Of a stretch of DNA of 64,000 nucleotides, positions 45,589 through 54,646 are shown one piece after another. Numbering within the stretch: position 1 is the stretch's first letter; the number at the start of each line of letters is the position of its first letter. The stretch covers positions 1-64,000 of the forward strand of contig JBGAHL010000015.1 in NCBI GenBank assembly GCA_044226205.1, written 5' to 3'. Source of the stretch: M3007 sp044226205 (GTDB lineage Bacteria; Bacteroidota; Bacteroidia; Chitinophagales; Saprospiraceae). Made by a program: the position numbers and the translations under genes. The notes beneath the pieces are model-generated. The model made no database searches and was not told where the DNA came from. It was given only the letters and a program-made list of their open reading frames with translations.

Positions 45589-45726
45589 ATGCCATTGCCT
45601 GCAAAAAGAAAAATATTGTTTGGAGTTTTTCCCTGAAAATCGTGTCGAAAACAATTTTAAACGGGACGAGAAGCCCGGTTTGCGACTGAAACGGGAAAAT
45701 TATGAACCGAACGGGCATTTGAGTGT

Positions 45727-45758
45727 TTTGATGTTTAATTGCAGTACATTTAAATTTG
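45727..45758 (+). promoter_or_regulatory. Promoter of the YceI-like gene
   Basis: TTTG at 45727-45730 and TAAATTTG at 45751-45758 are separated by 20 bases, one more than the ideal Bacteroidota spacing. The ATG is 50 bases further on. Confidence 0.6.
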
Positions 45759-45808
45759 CAGCATCAAACTATCCTTTCATCTCCTAAAAGTTATTGATTC
45801 ACTCAGAC

Positions 45809-46393
45809 ATGAAAAAACTTCTTTTCCTCCCTCTGCTCGCTGTTCTGGCTATGGCCGCCTCTGTTGGTGTTACCAACTACAACGTCGATACTGCGTTTAG
45901 CAACATCGTCTGGACGGGCTACAAAGTAACCGGCCAGCACACTGGCAACGTAAAAGTTAAAAATGGCAACATTCAGGTAACGGACGGCAAACTGACCGGT
46001 GGCTCCTTCGAGATCGACATGAACTCGATTACCTGCACGGATACGCAGGGCGAATACGGCGACAAACTGATCGGCCACCTGAAAAGCGATGATTTCTTCG
46101 GTGTCGCCACTTACCCCACTGCAAAATTTGTCATTACCCGCGTTATTCCGCAAGACACGAAAGGCAACTACAAGGTAATCGGTGACCTCACCATCAAGTC
46201 GACCACCAAACCGGCCAAACTGCTGGTTAATGTCGTTGAGAAAGGTTCGGAAATCAATGCTTCCGGCAAACTGACGGTCGACCGCTCGGAATACGACATT
46301 CGTTTTGGCTCTGGCTCTTTCTTCGATGGCCTTGGCGACAAGACGATCTACGACGAGTTCGATCTCCAGATCTGGCTGGTAGCAAAAAAATAA
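45809..46393 (+). CDS. Secreted YceI-family lipid-binding protein
   Basis: This is a 194-residue protein with a signal peptide (about 1-20) and a YceI lipocalin-like domain: DTAFSNIVWTGYKVTGQHTG at the start, GSFEIDMNSI, KSDDFFGVATYPTAKF, and the late DRSEYDIRFGSGSFFDGLGD. YceI proteins bind isoprenoid lipids such as polyprenyl quinones in the periplasm. A quinone carrier role would fit a respiring cell, but no genetic link to the respiratory operon exists here. ATG 45809 is 5 codons after an alternative TTG. Confidence 0.92.
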   Translation: MKKLLFLPLLAVLAMAASVGVTNYNVDTAFSNIVWTGYKVTGQHTGNVKVKNGNIQVTDGKLTGGSFEIDMNSITCTDTQGEYGDKLIGHLKSDDFFGVATYPTAKFVITRVIPQDTKGNYKVIGDLTIKSTTKPAKLLVNVVEKGSEINASGKLTVDRSEYDIRFGSGSFFDGLGDKTIYDEFDLQIWLVAKK

Positions 46394-46420
46394 TTCGCAC
46401 AATTTTGTGCCGCTTTTATG

Positions 46421-46459
46421 CCGGTCCGGCGGGTTTTCCGCCAGACCGGTATTTTTTTT
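46421..46459 (+). terminator. Terminator after the YceI-like gene
   Basis: CCGGTCCGGCGG pairs with CCGCCAGACCGG (one mismatch) and is followed by TATTTTTTTT. Confidence 0.8.
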
Positions 46460-46517
46460 CTAAAAAACGCGTTTCATAAGGTGACGTTAAAAAAAACGCT
46501 TCGTCTCCGATGTGTGC

Positions 46518-46525
46518 TATTTTTG
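46518..46525 (+). promoter_or_regulatory. Candidate -7 element of the GATase-like gene
   Basis: TATTTTTG fits TAnnTTTG, 100 bases before the ATG at 46626. No matching -33 box was seen. Confidence 0.35.
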
Positions 46526-46625
46526 CCGTTCTGAAGGACAGGAGCTGTTTCTGCGTACGATGAACCGCGTGTTTGTCGTTCTATCCTTTAAATTTTCTCT
46601 TATTGACTAAATACTACATTCCCTC

Positions 46626-47771
46626 ATGCTTCGCGTTGCGTCCATTTCTATGTTGTTGGCCGGGCTGTGGCTTGGGCTGACAGCGTTTTGGGTTGCCGAC
46701 CCGGGGTTCAACGATGGGGCCTTTGCGGTCAACACCACCATTGCCCATTATTTTCATCTGTCAGAACGGCCTGCTCCCGACGGGATGGAGTTCACGGAAG
46801 TGGATTCCACGACGACTCTTCGTCTGCTCATGCTGAATTACAGCGCTTACGACAGCGCTTACAGCGGCAAAATGCGCCGCAATATTCAGCGCCAGTTTCC
46901 CGCTGCGTCTATTCAGGAGTTTTGGGAAGGCAGCCCGGATGATTTGGCGACTCAACTGCAAAACAATCAGGTGGTCGTGGTGGCTTATCCTTCCAACGGT
47001 ACCAATGACGCGCTTCATGCCTATGGCAATGTGCTGCACAATTTTGTGCGGCAGGGTGGGGCGGTACTGCTGACCGGCACCCATGAATTTGCCATTTTGC
47101 AGCAATTCGGCCTGTTCGACCTCGATTTCGGGTATTTCTGCAAAGACCCGGATATTCACGAAAACCTTACCAATCACCCGGTGATGGCTGGCACGCCGGA
47201 AGACTTTACGCTTCCAGACTACGCCTATCCGCTCGATATCTCGGACCCCGGGTTTGTCACGCTCGCTGATGTCCGTGGCTACCCTGTGGTCGGTTACAAA
47301 ACAGAAGGGCTGGGCAAAATCGTGTACCTGGGTTTTGAATATTACTACGACGAACCCGTCTCTACCCGCTTGTTGGGCAATGCCATTCGCTGGGTAGCGC
47401 CCCGTGCGGAGCAACCCTCAGCGCCGGTCGCAAAGGCCGAACCTGCTGCTGCCACACCCGTCGTTCGCCGTTCGGAAGAATATCTTTATGCCGGCGGGAC
47501 TAAAAAGGACGTCGTCGACCTGAAAATTTACCCCAACCCCTACGCGGTAAAGGCGTCGCTCGAATTCGAATTGACCAAAACTACCGCAGTTTCCATTGAA
47601 ATGACCGATGAGGTCGGCCGCCCGGTTGCGGAATTGCTGCGTCAACGCAATTTGGGTCCTGGTTCCTACTATTTCGACCTGCCCAATCTGGCGCCCGGCG
47701 TGTATTTCGTCAAGTGCCGCTGTGGCGAAGTCAGCACCGTTCGCAAGGTGGTGAAGGTTGCAGAACAATAA
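46626..47771 (+). CDS. Exported glutamine-amidotransferase-like protein with T9SS sorting domain
   Basis: This is a 381-residue protein. A hydrophobic N-terminus (residues 1-23) serves as signal or anchor. Residues about 65-260 look like a class I GATase/ThuA-like alpha/beta domain (QNNQVVVVAYPSNG, FVRQGGAVLLTGTHEF, GLGKIVYLGFEYYYDEP). A Pro/Ala linker leads to a T9SS sorting domain (LKIYPNPYAVKASLEF, GVYFVKCRC). The nucleophile Cys of true GATases is not evident, so this is likely a binding or structural relative. It should be exported to the surface. A near-perfect terminator lies between it and the convergent M16 gene. Confidence 0.75.
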   Translation: MLRVASISMLLAGLWLGLTAFWVADPGFNDGAFAVNTTIAHYFHLSERPAPDGMEFTEVDSTTTLRLLMLNYSAYDSAYSGKMRRNIQRQFPAASIQEFWEGSPDDLATQLQNNQVVVVAYPSNGTNDALHAYGNVLHNFVRQGGAVLLTGTHEFAILQQFGLFDLDFGYFCKDPDIHENLTNHPVMAGTPEDFTLPDYAYPLDISDPGFVTLADVRGYPVVGYKTEGLGKIVYLGFEYYYDEPVSTRLLGNAIRWVAPRAEQPSAPVAKAEPAAATPVVRRSEEYLYAGGTKKDVVDLKIYPNPYAVKASLEFELTKTTAVSIEMTDEVGRPVAELLRQRNLGPGSYYFDLPNLAPGVYFVKCRCGEVSTVRKVVKVAEQ

Positions 47772-47790
47772 ACAGATCATTTTTTTCATA

Positions 47791-47829
47791 AAAAAAGCGC
47801 CTTTGTGGACTCCACAAAGGCGCTTTTTT
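47791..47829. terminator. Bidirectional terminator
   Basis: A 19-bp perfect inverted repeat (AAAAAAGCGCCTTTGTGGA and its complement) has a minimal loop and A6/T6 ends. It lies between convergent genes. Confidence 0.93.
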
Positions 47830-47849
47830 ATGCTTCAAATACTTCTCAA

Positions 47850-50717
47850 TCAGTACCCGAAGATTTCTTCGAGCGACAATTCCGTCACCTTCCCGATTTT
47901 TTTCAAGTAGGTAAAATCGATTTTTTCGCGGTCTCCAAGTACCATCCATGCAAACCGCCGCCCGCGAATGTATCGATGCTGGAAAGCGATCAGGTCTTCA
48001 ATGCCCGATTGTTCAAGCGTGTGGTAAATATCGGCTCGCAGGTCGCGGTTGGCAAAGCCACGGTCGCGGTTGGTGCGCCAGGTCCAGTACAGATCCGACT
48101 TGGGAATATTGCCCGCCGCAATCTGTTTCAGGACGCTTTGACGGGCGTTTTCAATCTGGGTCGGAGAAACCGGCATGTTTTCCAGGATTTCATCAAAGGC
48201 ATCAACGGCTTCTTTCAGTTTGTCGGGCTGCGTGCCGACGTAGGATTGCAGGTAGTGAGACTGGCGTTTTTTCGAAGGCGTGGCGGCGTACGCGTAGGCT
48301 GAATAGGCCAGTGCTTTCGATTCTCGAATTTCCTGAAAAACAATGGACGATAACCCGTACCCGAAGTATTGGTTGTACCATTCGGCAAAGACAAATTCGT
48401 CCAGATTGAAGTGTGGCGTGCCGCGCGACACCAGCAACAGCTCGACCTGCACCATCGGGAAATGAACGAAATAGACCTGGTTGTTGCGGATGCTGCGCTC
48501 CCGGTATTGTTTGGCCGGCAGCGGCGCCAGCGGCTTTTCGGGCAACAGGTGGTATTTTTTCAGCACACCGGATGCCTTGCGCGCGCTTAAAGGGCCGAAA
48601 TAATACACTTCGTGTTTGAAAGCCGGCAACTGGCGGGCAAGGTCGGTCAGTTCCGAAGGCTGGATCGCGAGGAGTTCTTCACGGCTGAGTTTGTCGGAGA
48701 ACGGCGAAACAGGACCATATTTTGCATAACTCAGCATGCCTTTGGTCAAAATGGTCCGTTTGTCTCTTTTGTCGTTTTCGCGACGCACGAAAATATCTGC
48801 AATCAGGTTTTGCAAGGCTTCCGTATTGGGTAAGGCGTCGGAAATAACGTGTTCCATCAGTTCGACCGCGGCCTCGTACGATTCATTCAGACCGGAAAGT
48901 GTGATGTAAAAATGATCGTCCTGACAGGTGGCTGAAAGATGAACTCCCAGGCGGTAAAATGCCTGTTGCAGTTCGTTGGCGGAATATTTCGAAGTGCCCA
49001 GGTAGGTGAGGTAACTGGCAAGAATGGAAAGGCGCCGGTCGGCATTTCGACCCATGTCGTACACGTAGTGCAAGCGGAACAGCCGGCTGGATTCATCCTG
49101 TACCGATCGGAAAGAGGCGCCCGATCCAAGGCGGGATTTTTTGATCACCGACGCAAAGTCAACAAAAGTCGGGGCGATATCCGGAACCGTTTTTTGCAAA
49201 AAACCTTGCGCAAAAGCCGAGTTGTCGGTGCGGTTGAGTTCAACTGCCGTGATGGGCGGTTTTTCCACTTTCAGCACGGAGGGGTCGTCGCCCGTGTGTT
49301 TGTACACCACGGCGTAATTGTCGGGCTTCAAATATTTTTGGGCAAATGCCACGATGTCGGCCTTGGTGATGCGCTCGAGTTTGTCCCAGCGCCGCACAAA
49401 TTTGTCCCAGTCGACGCCATGTACGAACGAGCCAGTAATGGCTGCGGCACGGCCCTGGTTTTTCTCAAACTCCTTGATTTCGTGCAATTTGAGGTCTTTG
49501 ACAACGGCTGAGGGCAGCCAGTCTTCAAATTGCCCTTCGCGCAACTTTTCAATTTCCAGCCAGAGCAGTTTTTCCACGTCTTCGAGTGACTGCCCCTCGC
49601 GCGGCTTGCCAAACAGGTGCAGGCTGCTGTAATCTTCGTAAGTGCGGGGGTAGGCATAAGCTTCCAGCAGCACCTGTTTTTGCATCAGGTTCAGATCGAA
49701 CAGACCGGCCTGGTAGTTGTGCAAAATACCGGCAATGAGCGGCAGGAGCAGCGCCTCTTCGGAAGCGGCGCCGGCAAAACGCCAGGCCATTTCCATCCAC
49801 GCGGCTTCGTGGCCGTACACGTCGCGTTGCGTCCGTGAGCGGAGTTCCGGCTGTGGATCGAAATGAAAAGGCGGCACCGAGCGGGCTTCAAATTTGCCGA
49901 AATGTCGTTCCGCCAGTTCGACCGCCAGTTCGGGATCAAAATCGCCGCTCAGGACGATCGCCATGTTGTTGGGCACGTAGTAGCGGTCGAAAAAGCGGTA
50001 AATATTGGTCTGGGAAGGGTTTTTCAGGTCTTCGCCCTTGCCGAGAGTGGTTTGGGTACCATAGGGGTGCGTAGGCGTCAGCGTTTCCTGCAGGGCTTTG
50101 AGGACTTTGCGGAAATCGCGGTCCTGACTGATGTTGTATTCCTCAAAAACCGTCTCGAGTTCGGTATGGAACAATCGCAGTACAGGGCACCGGAAGCGTT
50201 CACTTTCGAGTTCGAACCAGCGTTCGAGTTCGTTGGAAGGGATGTCATTGACATAAACGGTTTGTTCCACCCAGGTGTAGGCGTTCGTGCCTTTTGCGCC
50301 GATGGCACTCACCAGTTTGTCGTATTCATTGGCGGCGGCATATTTGGCGGCTTCGAACGAGAGCCGGTCGATCTCGGCATACAGGGCGCGTTTGGTTTCG
50401 GGGTCTTCTGCTTTGCGATGTTCCTCGAACGTCTGCTCGATCTGATCGAGCAGCGCCTTTTCTTTTTCCCAATCGAGGCTGCCGAGTCGGTCTGTGCCTT
50501 TGAACATCATGTGTTCAAAGTAGTGGGCAAGGCCGGTCGTGTCTGCGGGGTCGTGTTTGGAGCCTGCGCGGACGGCTATTTCGGTGTATACCCGTGGTTC
50601 TTCCTTATTAATGGTGAGAAAAAGGCGAAGGCCGTTTGCCAGGGTATGGATTTTCACCTGAATAGGGTCGCCCGGAATGGTATTAAAAGAGGTTTCTGTT
50701 CTGGCGTATGCTGTCAT
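47850..50717 (-). CDS. M16-family zinc peptidase, full-length (two-lobe) type
   Basis: This is a 955-residue pitrilysin/insulinase-family peptidase. The inverted zinc motif HYFEH is at residues 65-69, and the third Glu ligand lies about 75 residues downstream in the segment NAYTWVEQT to ELERWFELESERF. It consists of two M16 halves; the C-terminal half is inactive in the family and closes the chamber. There is no signal peptide, so it should degrade peptides in the cytoplasm, although some Bacteroidota relatives are exported. The ATG at 50717 leaves a short, plausible N-terminus. It follows the M12-like gene on the same strand, separated by a terminator. Confidence 0.93.
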   Translation of the reverse strand: MTAYARTETSFNTIPGDPIQVKIHTLANGLRLFLTINKEEPRVYTEIAVRAGSKHDPADTTGLAHYFEHMMFKGTDRLGSLDWEKEKALLDQIEQTFEEHRKAEDPETKRALYAEIDRLSFEAAKYAAANEYDKLVSAIGAKGTNAYTWVEQTVYVNDIPSNELERWFELESERFRCPVLRLFHTELETVFEEYNISQDRDFRKVLKALQETLTPTHPYGTQTTLGKGEDLKNPSQTNIYRFFDRYYVPNNMAIVLSGDFDPELAVELAERHFGKFEARSVPPFHFDPQPELRSRTQRDVYGHEAAWMEMAWRFAGAASEEALLLPLIAGILHNYQAGLFDLNLMQKQVLLEAYAYPRTYEDYSSLHLFGKPREGQSLEDVEKLLWLEIEKLREGQFEDWLPSAVVKDLKLHEIKEFEKNQGRAAAITGSFVHGVDWDKFVRRWDKLERITKADIVAFAQKYLKPDNYAVVYKHTGDDPSVLKVEKPPITAVELNRTDNSAFAQGFLQKTVPDIAPTFVDFASVIKKSRLGSGASFRSVQDESSRLFRLHYVYDMGRNADRRLSILASYLTYLGTSKYSANELQQAFYRLGVHLSATCQDDHFYITLSGLNESYEAAVELMEHVISDALPNTEALQNLIADIFVRRENDKRDKRTILTKGMLSYAKYGPVSPFSDKLSREELLAIQPSELTDLARQLPAFKHEVYYFGPLSARKASGVLKKYHLLPEKPLAPLPAKQYRERSIRNNQVYFVHFPMVQVELLLVSRGTPHFNLDEFVFAEWYNQYFGYGLSSIVFQEIRESKALAYSAYAYAATPSKKRQSHYLQSYVGTQPDKLKEAVDAFDEILENMPVSPTQIENARQSVLKQIAAGNIPKSDLYWTWRTNRDRGFANRDLRADIYHTLEQSGIEDLIAFQHRYIRGRRFAWMVLGDREKIDFTYLKKIGKVTELSLEEIFGY

Positions 50718-50775
50718 GATTATCTTGTTTGATCAAGTCGAAGGGTAAAAGTAGCGCAAATCGGATACTGAAAAC

Positions 50776-50815
50776 GGTAAAAAAGCAGAGGCTGCCGGAT
50801 ATGCCGGCAGCCTCT
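50776..50815 (-). terminator. Terminator of the M12-like protease gene
   Basis: On the minus strand a perfect 12-bp stem (AGAGGCTGCCGG/CCGGCAGCCTCT, loop of 5) is followed by GCTTTTTTAC. Confidence 0.88.
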
Positions 50816-50868
50816 ACAATACGCTTCGGTCGCAAAGGTTCATTTACGGCCGGTATTATTTGGCCCAA

Positions 50869-52488
50869 TTAGTTCAGGATCAGGCGGGCAGTCAGTTGTT
50901 CGCTGGTCGTGGTGACGTCTACGAAATACAGGCCGGGCGCCAGCTTGCCGGTTTGGAGCGTGAGGGTAGTATTGGCGTTGGTAAAGTTGACCACATTTAC
51001 GAGGCGGCCCTGTGCGTCGAATACGCGGACGTAGCCGGTTTCACCGTCGTTGAGGTGCACGTTCAGGTCGACCCGTACGCGGTCGGTAGCCGGGTTGGGG
51101 GTCAGCTGAACCTTGCCGCTCAGGTTGGTATTGCCGAGGGTACGGTCGTCGCCGGGAGGTGCGTAGTTGGTGCAGTTGGCAGGCAGGCAGGTAGCGCCGG
51201 CAACGCCCGAACGGATTTTGTTACCCGGTTGGGGGCCAAAACCGTTGTTGAAGTTGATCCCGTAATTGGTCAGGTGGCAGTAGCTCATGATCGTACCGCC
51301 ATTCGTGGGCGGCGGGCCGGGCGGGCAACCGCCTTCCGTGGTGTAGCAGTTGTCGATGGCTGTGTTGTTGCCATTCCAGACGCAGGCGTGGGTGTGGCGG
51401 CTGCTCATCAGGTGACCCAGTTCGTGGGTGCAAACCATGATCGTCCAGGAGTAGGTCGGCACGTTTTGGTAGGTCGATTGCAGGCCGGCGAAGCACATGC
51501 TTTGTTTGCGGTTGGTGTTGCAAAGGCCTGCAAAACCTGCTGCCACACCCCCGAGGTTGGATTTCAGGTTGCAAAGAATGGCCAGATCGCCGGTGAAGCT
51601 GTTGTAGCGATAGGTCTGGAATTTGTTCAAAACAGCCGAGGAGGTGTTGCCGGTGTATTTGTTGCCGCCGGAGCCCGACCATACGTAGATGAAGTGGATG
51701 CTTGTCTCGATCGATTCATTGGCATACAAGGTGATCACCTGGCCGAAAACGCCCGTGATCCAGGTCGTTACGCCGTTGACGCCGCCTTTGTTGGTCGTCA
51801 GGTCGCGATCCACTTCGACCCAGAGCCGCACACAGTCGCCCGTAGCGCGTTCGCTGGCGGTCGTTTCGTTCGGGTTGGCTTCGTCGCCGGGGTCATCCGC
51901 CATTTCGCAGAAGGCGGGTGCTGCCAGTTTCAGGTCGCCAGTGGCGTACACGAGGTGTTCGTCGGTAAAGGTACCTTCGAGTTTGCCGATCATGAGGTTG
52001 CCAAGCGTGTTGTCGCTGATGAAGCCCATGACCTCGTCGCCGCTGACCGAGATGGCTGCGAGCGAATTGTCAAGCCCTTTGATCGTGCCGCGATAAAATG
52101 CCATCGGAGCGAGTTCGATCGGCTGGTCGTTCGATTGATCGGAAACGACTTTGAAGTCGGGAGAGAAGATGTTGACCCGCACGAGGTCGAGGGTGATCGT
52201 ACCCCATTGGAGGGTCGGAACCGTGAATTCCATAGCCTGGGGAGCATTATCCAGGATAGCTTGCCGAACGGCCGGATTGATGGTCAGGACAGTGCCTTTG
52301 CCCAACACGTCGTTCTGGGCAGCCGTGGGTTGAAAGGTTTCTTTGCCGGTAAAAAGGTTGACCTTTTGAAACACCGTGCCGGAATTGTGGTAGTCTTGTA
52401 CCATTTGGGCGACGGGACGAAGGGCGCTTTGTGCTGCGAGGCCAAGGGCAGCTGCCAGGAACATGCCAAACAGGGTAAATCTTTTCAT
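50869..52488 (-). CDS. Secreted M12-type (metzincin) zinc metalloprotease with T9SS sorting domain
   Basis: This is a 539-residue protein with a signal peptide (1-20, ending GLAAQ) and a propeptide-like region. Its metzincin catalytic domain has the extended zinc motif HELGHLMSSRH (H355, E356, H359, H365). The many cysteines nearby (CNLKSN, CNTNRK, CTHE, HACVW, CYTTEGGC) suggest disulfide bonding after export. The last 75 residues are a T9SS sorting domain (VQLTPNPATDRVRVDL, GLYFVDVTT). It is a surface or extracellular protease. ATG 52488 gives the signal peptide; the frame extends to 52641. It probably acts with the subtilase at 12817 in protein degradation. Confidence 0.93.
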   Translation of the reverse strand: MKRFTLFGMFLAAALGLAAQSALRPVAQMVQDYHNSGTVFQKVNLFTGKETFQPTAAQNDVLGKGTVLTINPAVRQAILDNAPQAMEFTVPTLQWGTITLDLVRVNIFSPDFKVVSDQSNDQPIELAPMAFYRGTIKGLDNSLAAISVSGDEVMGFISDNTLGNLMIGKLEGTFTDEHLVYATGDLKLAAPAFCEMADDPGDEANPNETTASERATGDCVRLWVEVDRDLTTNKGGVNGVTTWITGVFGQVITLYANESIETSIHFIYVWSGSGGNKYTGNTSSAVLNKFQTYRYNSFTGDLAILCNLKSNLGGVAAGFAGLCNTNRKQSMCFAGLQSTYQNVPTYSWTIMVCTHELGHLMSSRHTHACVWNGNNTAIDNCYTTEGGCPPGPPPTNGGTIMSYCHLTNYGINFNNGFGPQPGNKIRSGVAGATCLPANCTNYAPPGDDRTLGNTNLSGKVQLTPNPATDRVRVDLNVHLNDGETGYVRVFDAQGRLVNVVNFTNANTTLTLQTGKLAPGLYFVDVTTTSEQLTARLILN

Positions 52489-52530
52489 ACCGCGAAAGTT
52501 TGATTTTAATGAACAAATAAAGCGTGGCGG

Positions 52531-52538
52531 CAAACATA
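52531..52538 (-). promoter_or_regulatory. Candidate -7 element of the M12-like protease gene
   Basis: On the minus strand this reads TATGTTTG (TAnnTTTG), 43 bases before the ATG. No -33 match was found. Confidence 0.4.
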
Positions 52539-52602
52539 GATAATTTTGAATAATCGATGACGGTGCTTTTTTATCCAAAATCAAAGATGAAAGGGCAATA
52601 CC

Positions 52603-52610
52603 TATTTTTG
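52603..52610 (+). promoter_or_regulatory. Candidate -7 element of the NTF2/GNAT/nitrilase operon
   Basis: TATTTTTG (TAnnTTTG) lies 127 bases before the ATG at 52737. The -33 region shows no TTTG at the ideal spacing. Confidence 0.35.
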
Positions 52611-52736
52611 CAAAATGAGGGATTGTTGAAATTTTATCCAAAGCAATACGCGCCAGAGGGCTAAATCGCCACTTCGGAAGTTGAAAAAACTGCGGTACTT
52701 GGCAGCCTGATCGTTCACATTTTATCCTTCTACGTT

Positions 52737-53138
52737 ATGACTTCCCTTCAACTGGTCGCTCAGTACTACGACAGTTTTAACCGCAAAGACTGGGCAGGAA
52801 TGCTGGCCTTGCTCAGCCCCGAGGTGCGCCACGATGCCAATCAGGGCGATTCTTACACGGGTCTGGAGCATTTCCGCGAGTTTTTGCAACACATGGAAGA
52901 ATGCTACGACGAAACGCTCACCGACATGTTCATCATGCCGCATCCCGACGGCGTGCACGTCGCTTGTGAGTTTGTGGTCAATGGTATTTATAAAAAAACG
53001 GACAGCGAGCTGCCGCCCGCTACCGGCCAGCGTTACGTACTGCCGGCCGGCGCTTTCCTCGAAGTACACGACGGAAAAATCACCCGCGTGACCACCTACT
53101 ACAACCTGCCGCTTTGGCTCAAACTGATTGAACAATGA
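52737..53138 (+). CDS. NTF2-like, ketosteroid-isomerase-related protein
   Basis: This is a 133-residue cytoplasmic protein of the NTF2/SnoaL fold (LVAQYYDSFNRKDWAGMLALL at the start; GAFLEVHDGKITRVTTYYN at the end). The Asp in VRHDANQG may be the polar residue of the pocket. It is unrelated in sequence to the secreted NTF2-like pair at 2453 and 3138. Its stop overlaps the start of the GNAT gene (ATGA), and a nitrilase follows, so the three form one operon. The set suggests modification and hydrolysis of a small amide or amine, but no substrate is known to me. Confidence 0.88.
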   Translation: MTSLQLVAQYYDSFNRKDWAGMLALLSPEVRHDANQGDSYTGLEHFREFLQHMEECYDETLTDMFIMPHPDGVHVACEFVVNGIYKKTDSELPPATGQRYVLPAGAFLEVHDGKITRVTTYYNLPLWLKLIEQ

Positions 53139-53731
53139 CCGATTCGCTTCGCTTCGAACGGCTTGGCGGCCCCCGTTTCAGCGAGGTGTTCGACGAGCTG
53201 GCCGCGCTGCGTATCGCGGTTTTTCGCGAGTACCCCTATCTCTACGAAGGCACCGTGGCGTATGAAAAAACGTATTTGCAGACCTACGCCGACTCCGGGC
53301 GCTCCTTCCTGTTTGCCGTGTACGACGGCACACGAATGATCGGCGCCACCACCTGCATCCCGCTGGAAGACGAAACCGATGAAGTGCAGGAGCCTTTTCT
53401 GAAAGCGGGTTTCGCGCTGGACGAGGTGTTTTATTTCGGTGAAAGTCTGCTGCTCCCCGAGTACAGGGGGCTGGGGCTGGGGCATCGTTTTTTTGATGAA
53501 AGAGAGGCGCATGCGGCCAGTTTCGGCGCCTTCAAATACACCTGCTTTTGTGCGGTGGTCCGCCCCGACAACCACCCCATGCGGCCCGAAAACTACCGGC
53601 CACTCGACGAATTCTGGACCAAACGCGGCTATCAAAAGGAACCCGGACTGCAAAGCATGTTCGACTGGCCCGATCTCGGCGAGCCCGAATCGACGGCCAA
53701 ACCCATGGTTTACTGGCTTCGCGCGTTGTAA
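53135..53731 (+). CDS. GNAT-family N-acetyltransferase
   Basis: This is a 198-residue GNAT enzyme. The acetyl-CoA-binding motif A is visible as ESLLLPEYRGLGLGHRFFDERE (R/Q-x-x-G-x-G/A), after strand VFYFG. It acylates an amine in the cytoplasm; the substrate is unknown. It overlaps the NTF2-like gene by 4 bases and precedes the nitrilase by 12, consistent with translational coupling and a shared pathway. Confidence 0.87.
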   Translation: MTDSLRFERLGGPRFSEVFDELAALRIAVFREYPYLYEGTVAYEKTYLQTYADSGRSFLFAVYDGTRMIGATTCIPLEDETDEVQEPFLKAGFALDEVFYFGESLLLPEYRGLGLGHRFFDEREAHAASFGAFKYTCFCAVVRPDNHPMRPENYRPLDEFWTKRGYQKEPGLQSMFDWPDLGEPESTAKPMVYWLRAL

Positions 53732-53743
53732 AAAACACGTTTT

Positions 53744-54643
53744 ATGCAACTGACTTTGGCCACGGCTCAATACCCGATCACGGCTACCCGCGATTTTGCC
53801 GAATGGCAACAACACACGGCCCGCTGGGTGGAAGACGCCGTCCGGCAAGGCGCAAGCCTGCTGTTGTTCCCCGAATACGGTGCTATGGAACTGACCAGCC
53901 TCTTGCCCGAAGCCATGCAGCGCGATCTGGGTCAACAGATTCGAGGCCTGGACGGGTTGAGGGCGGATTTTGTCGCACATTACGAAGCGCTTGCCCGCCA
54001 ATGGCAGGTCGTGCTCGTGGCGCCCAGCTTGCCGGTTTTGGAAAATGGCAAGGTGCTGAACCGCGCGTATGTTTTTTCCGCCGCCGGTTTGGTCGGGTAT
54101 CAGGACAAGTGGTTTATGACCCGTTTTGAAGATGAAGAATGGGGCGTCGAGGCGGCGCAGCCGCTGCTGACGCTCTTTGAAACGGAGTGGGGCGCATTTG
54201 GCATTCAAATCTGCTACGACGTGGAATTTCCGCTCGGCGCGCAATTGCTGAGCGTCGCCGGCGCCAACCTGATCCTTGCGCCCAGTTGCACCGAAACGAT
54301 CCGCGGCGCCACCCGCGTGCATGTCGGCGCCCGCGCCCGCGCCCTGGAAAATCAATGCTATGTGACTGTCGCACAGACGGTTGGAGAAGCGCCCTGGTCG
54401 CCTGCCGTCGATGTCAACTACGGCTTTTCCGCCGTGTACGCCACGCCGGATCGCGAGCTGCCGGAAGAAGGCATACTGGCCGCAGGTACGCCACAGCAAC
54501 CCGGCTGGCTGGTGCAAGACCTTGATTTTGAAAAAATAAATACCGTGCGGCGCGACGGCCAGGTGCTCAATTTCAAGGACCAGCAAAGGTTGCAGTACCA
54601 GTTGGACGGGCAAATACCGACGCTCAGGCGAATCCGAATCTGA
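53744..54643 (+). CDS. Carbon-nitrogen hydrolase (nitrilase superfamily)
   Basis: This is a 299-residue enzyme with the complete nitrilase-superfamily triad: E44 (LFPEYG), K122 (YQDKWFMTRFE) and C157 (IQICYDVEFP). It hydrolyses an amide or nitrile bond. The branch resembles amidases acting on carbamoyl or omega-amide groups, but this cannot be fixed by eye. It is the last gene of the NTF2-GNAT-nitrilase operon and is convergent with lysA, with 3 bases between stops and no room for a separate terminator. Confidence 0.92.
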   Translation: MQLTLATAQYPITATRDFAEWQQHTARWVEDAVRQGASLLLFPEYGAMELTSLLPEAMQRDLGQQIRGLDGLRADFVAHYEALARQWQVVLVAPSLPVLENGKVLNRAYVFSAAGLVGYQDKWFMTRFEDEEWGVEAAQPLLTLFETEWGAFGIQICYDVEFPLGAQLLSVAGANLILAPSCTETIRGATRVHVGARARALENQCYVTVAQTVGEAPWSPAVDVNYGFSAVYATPDRELPEEGILAAGTPQQPGWLVQDLDFEKINTVRRDGQVLNFKDQQRLQYQLDGQIPTLRRIRI

Positions 54644-54646
54644 GAA

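Noticed and set aside
50860..52503. A 547-codon plus-strand frame opposite the M12-like protease
   Set aside because: It is antisense to a protease with an intact HExxHxxxxxH motif and signal peptide.
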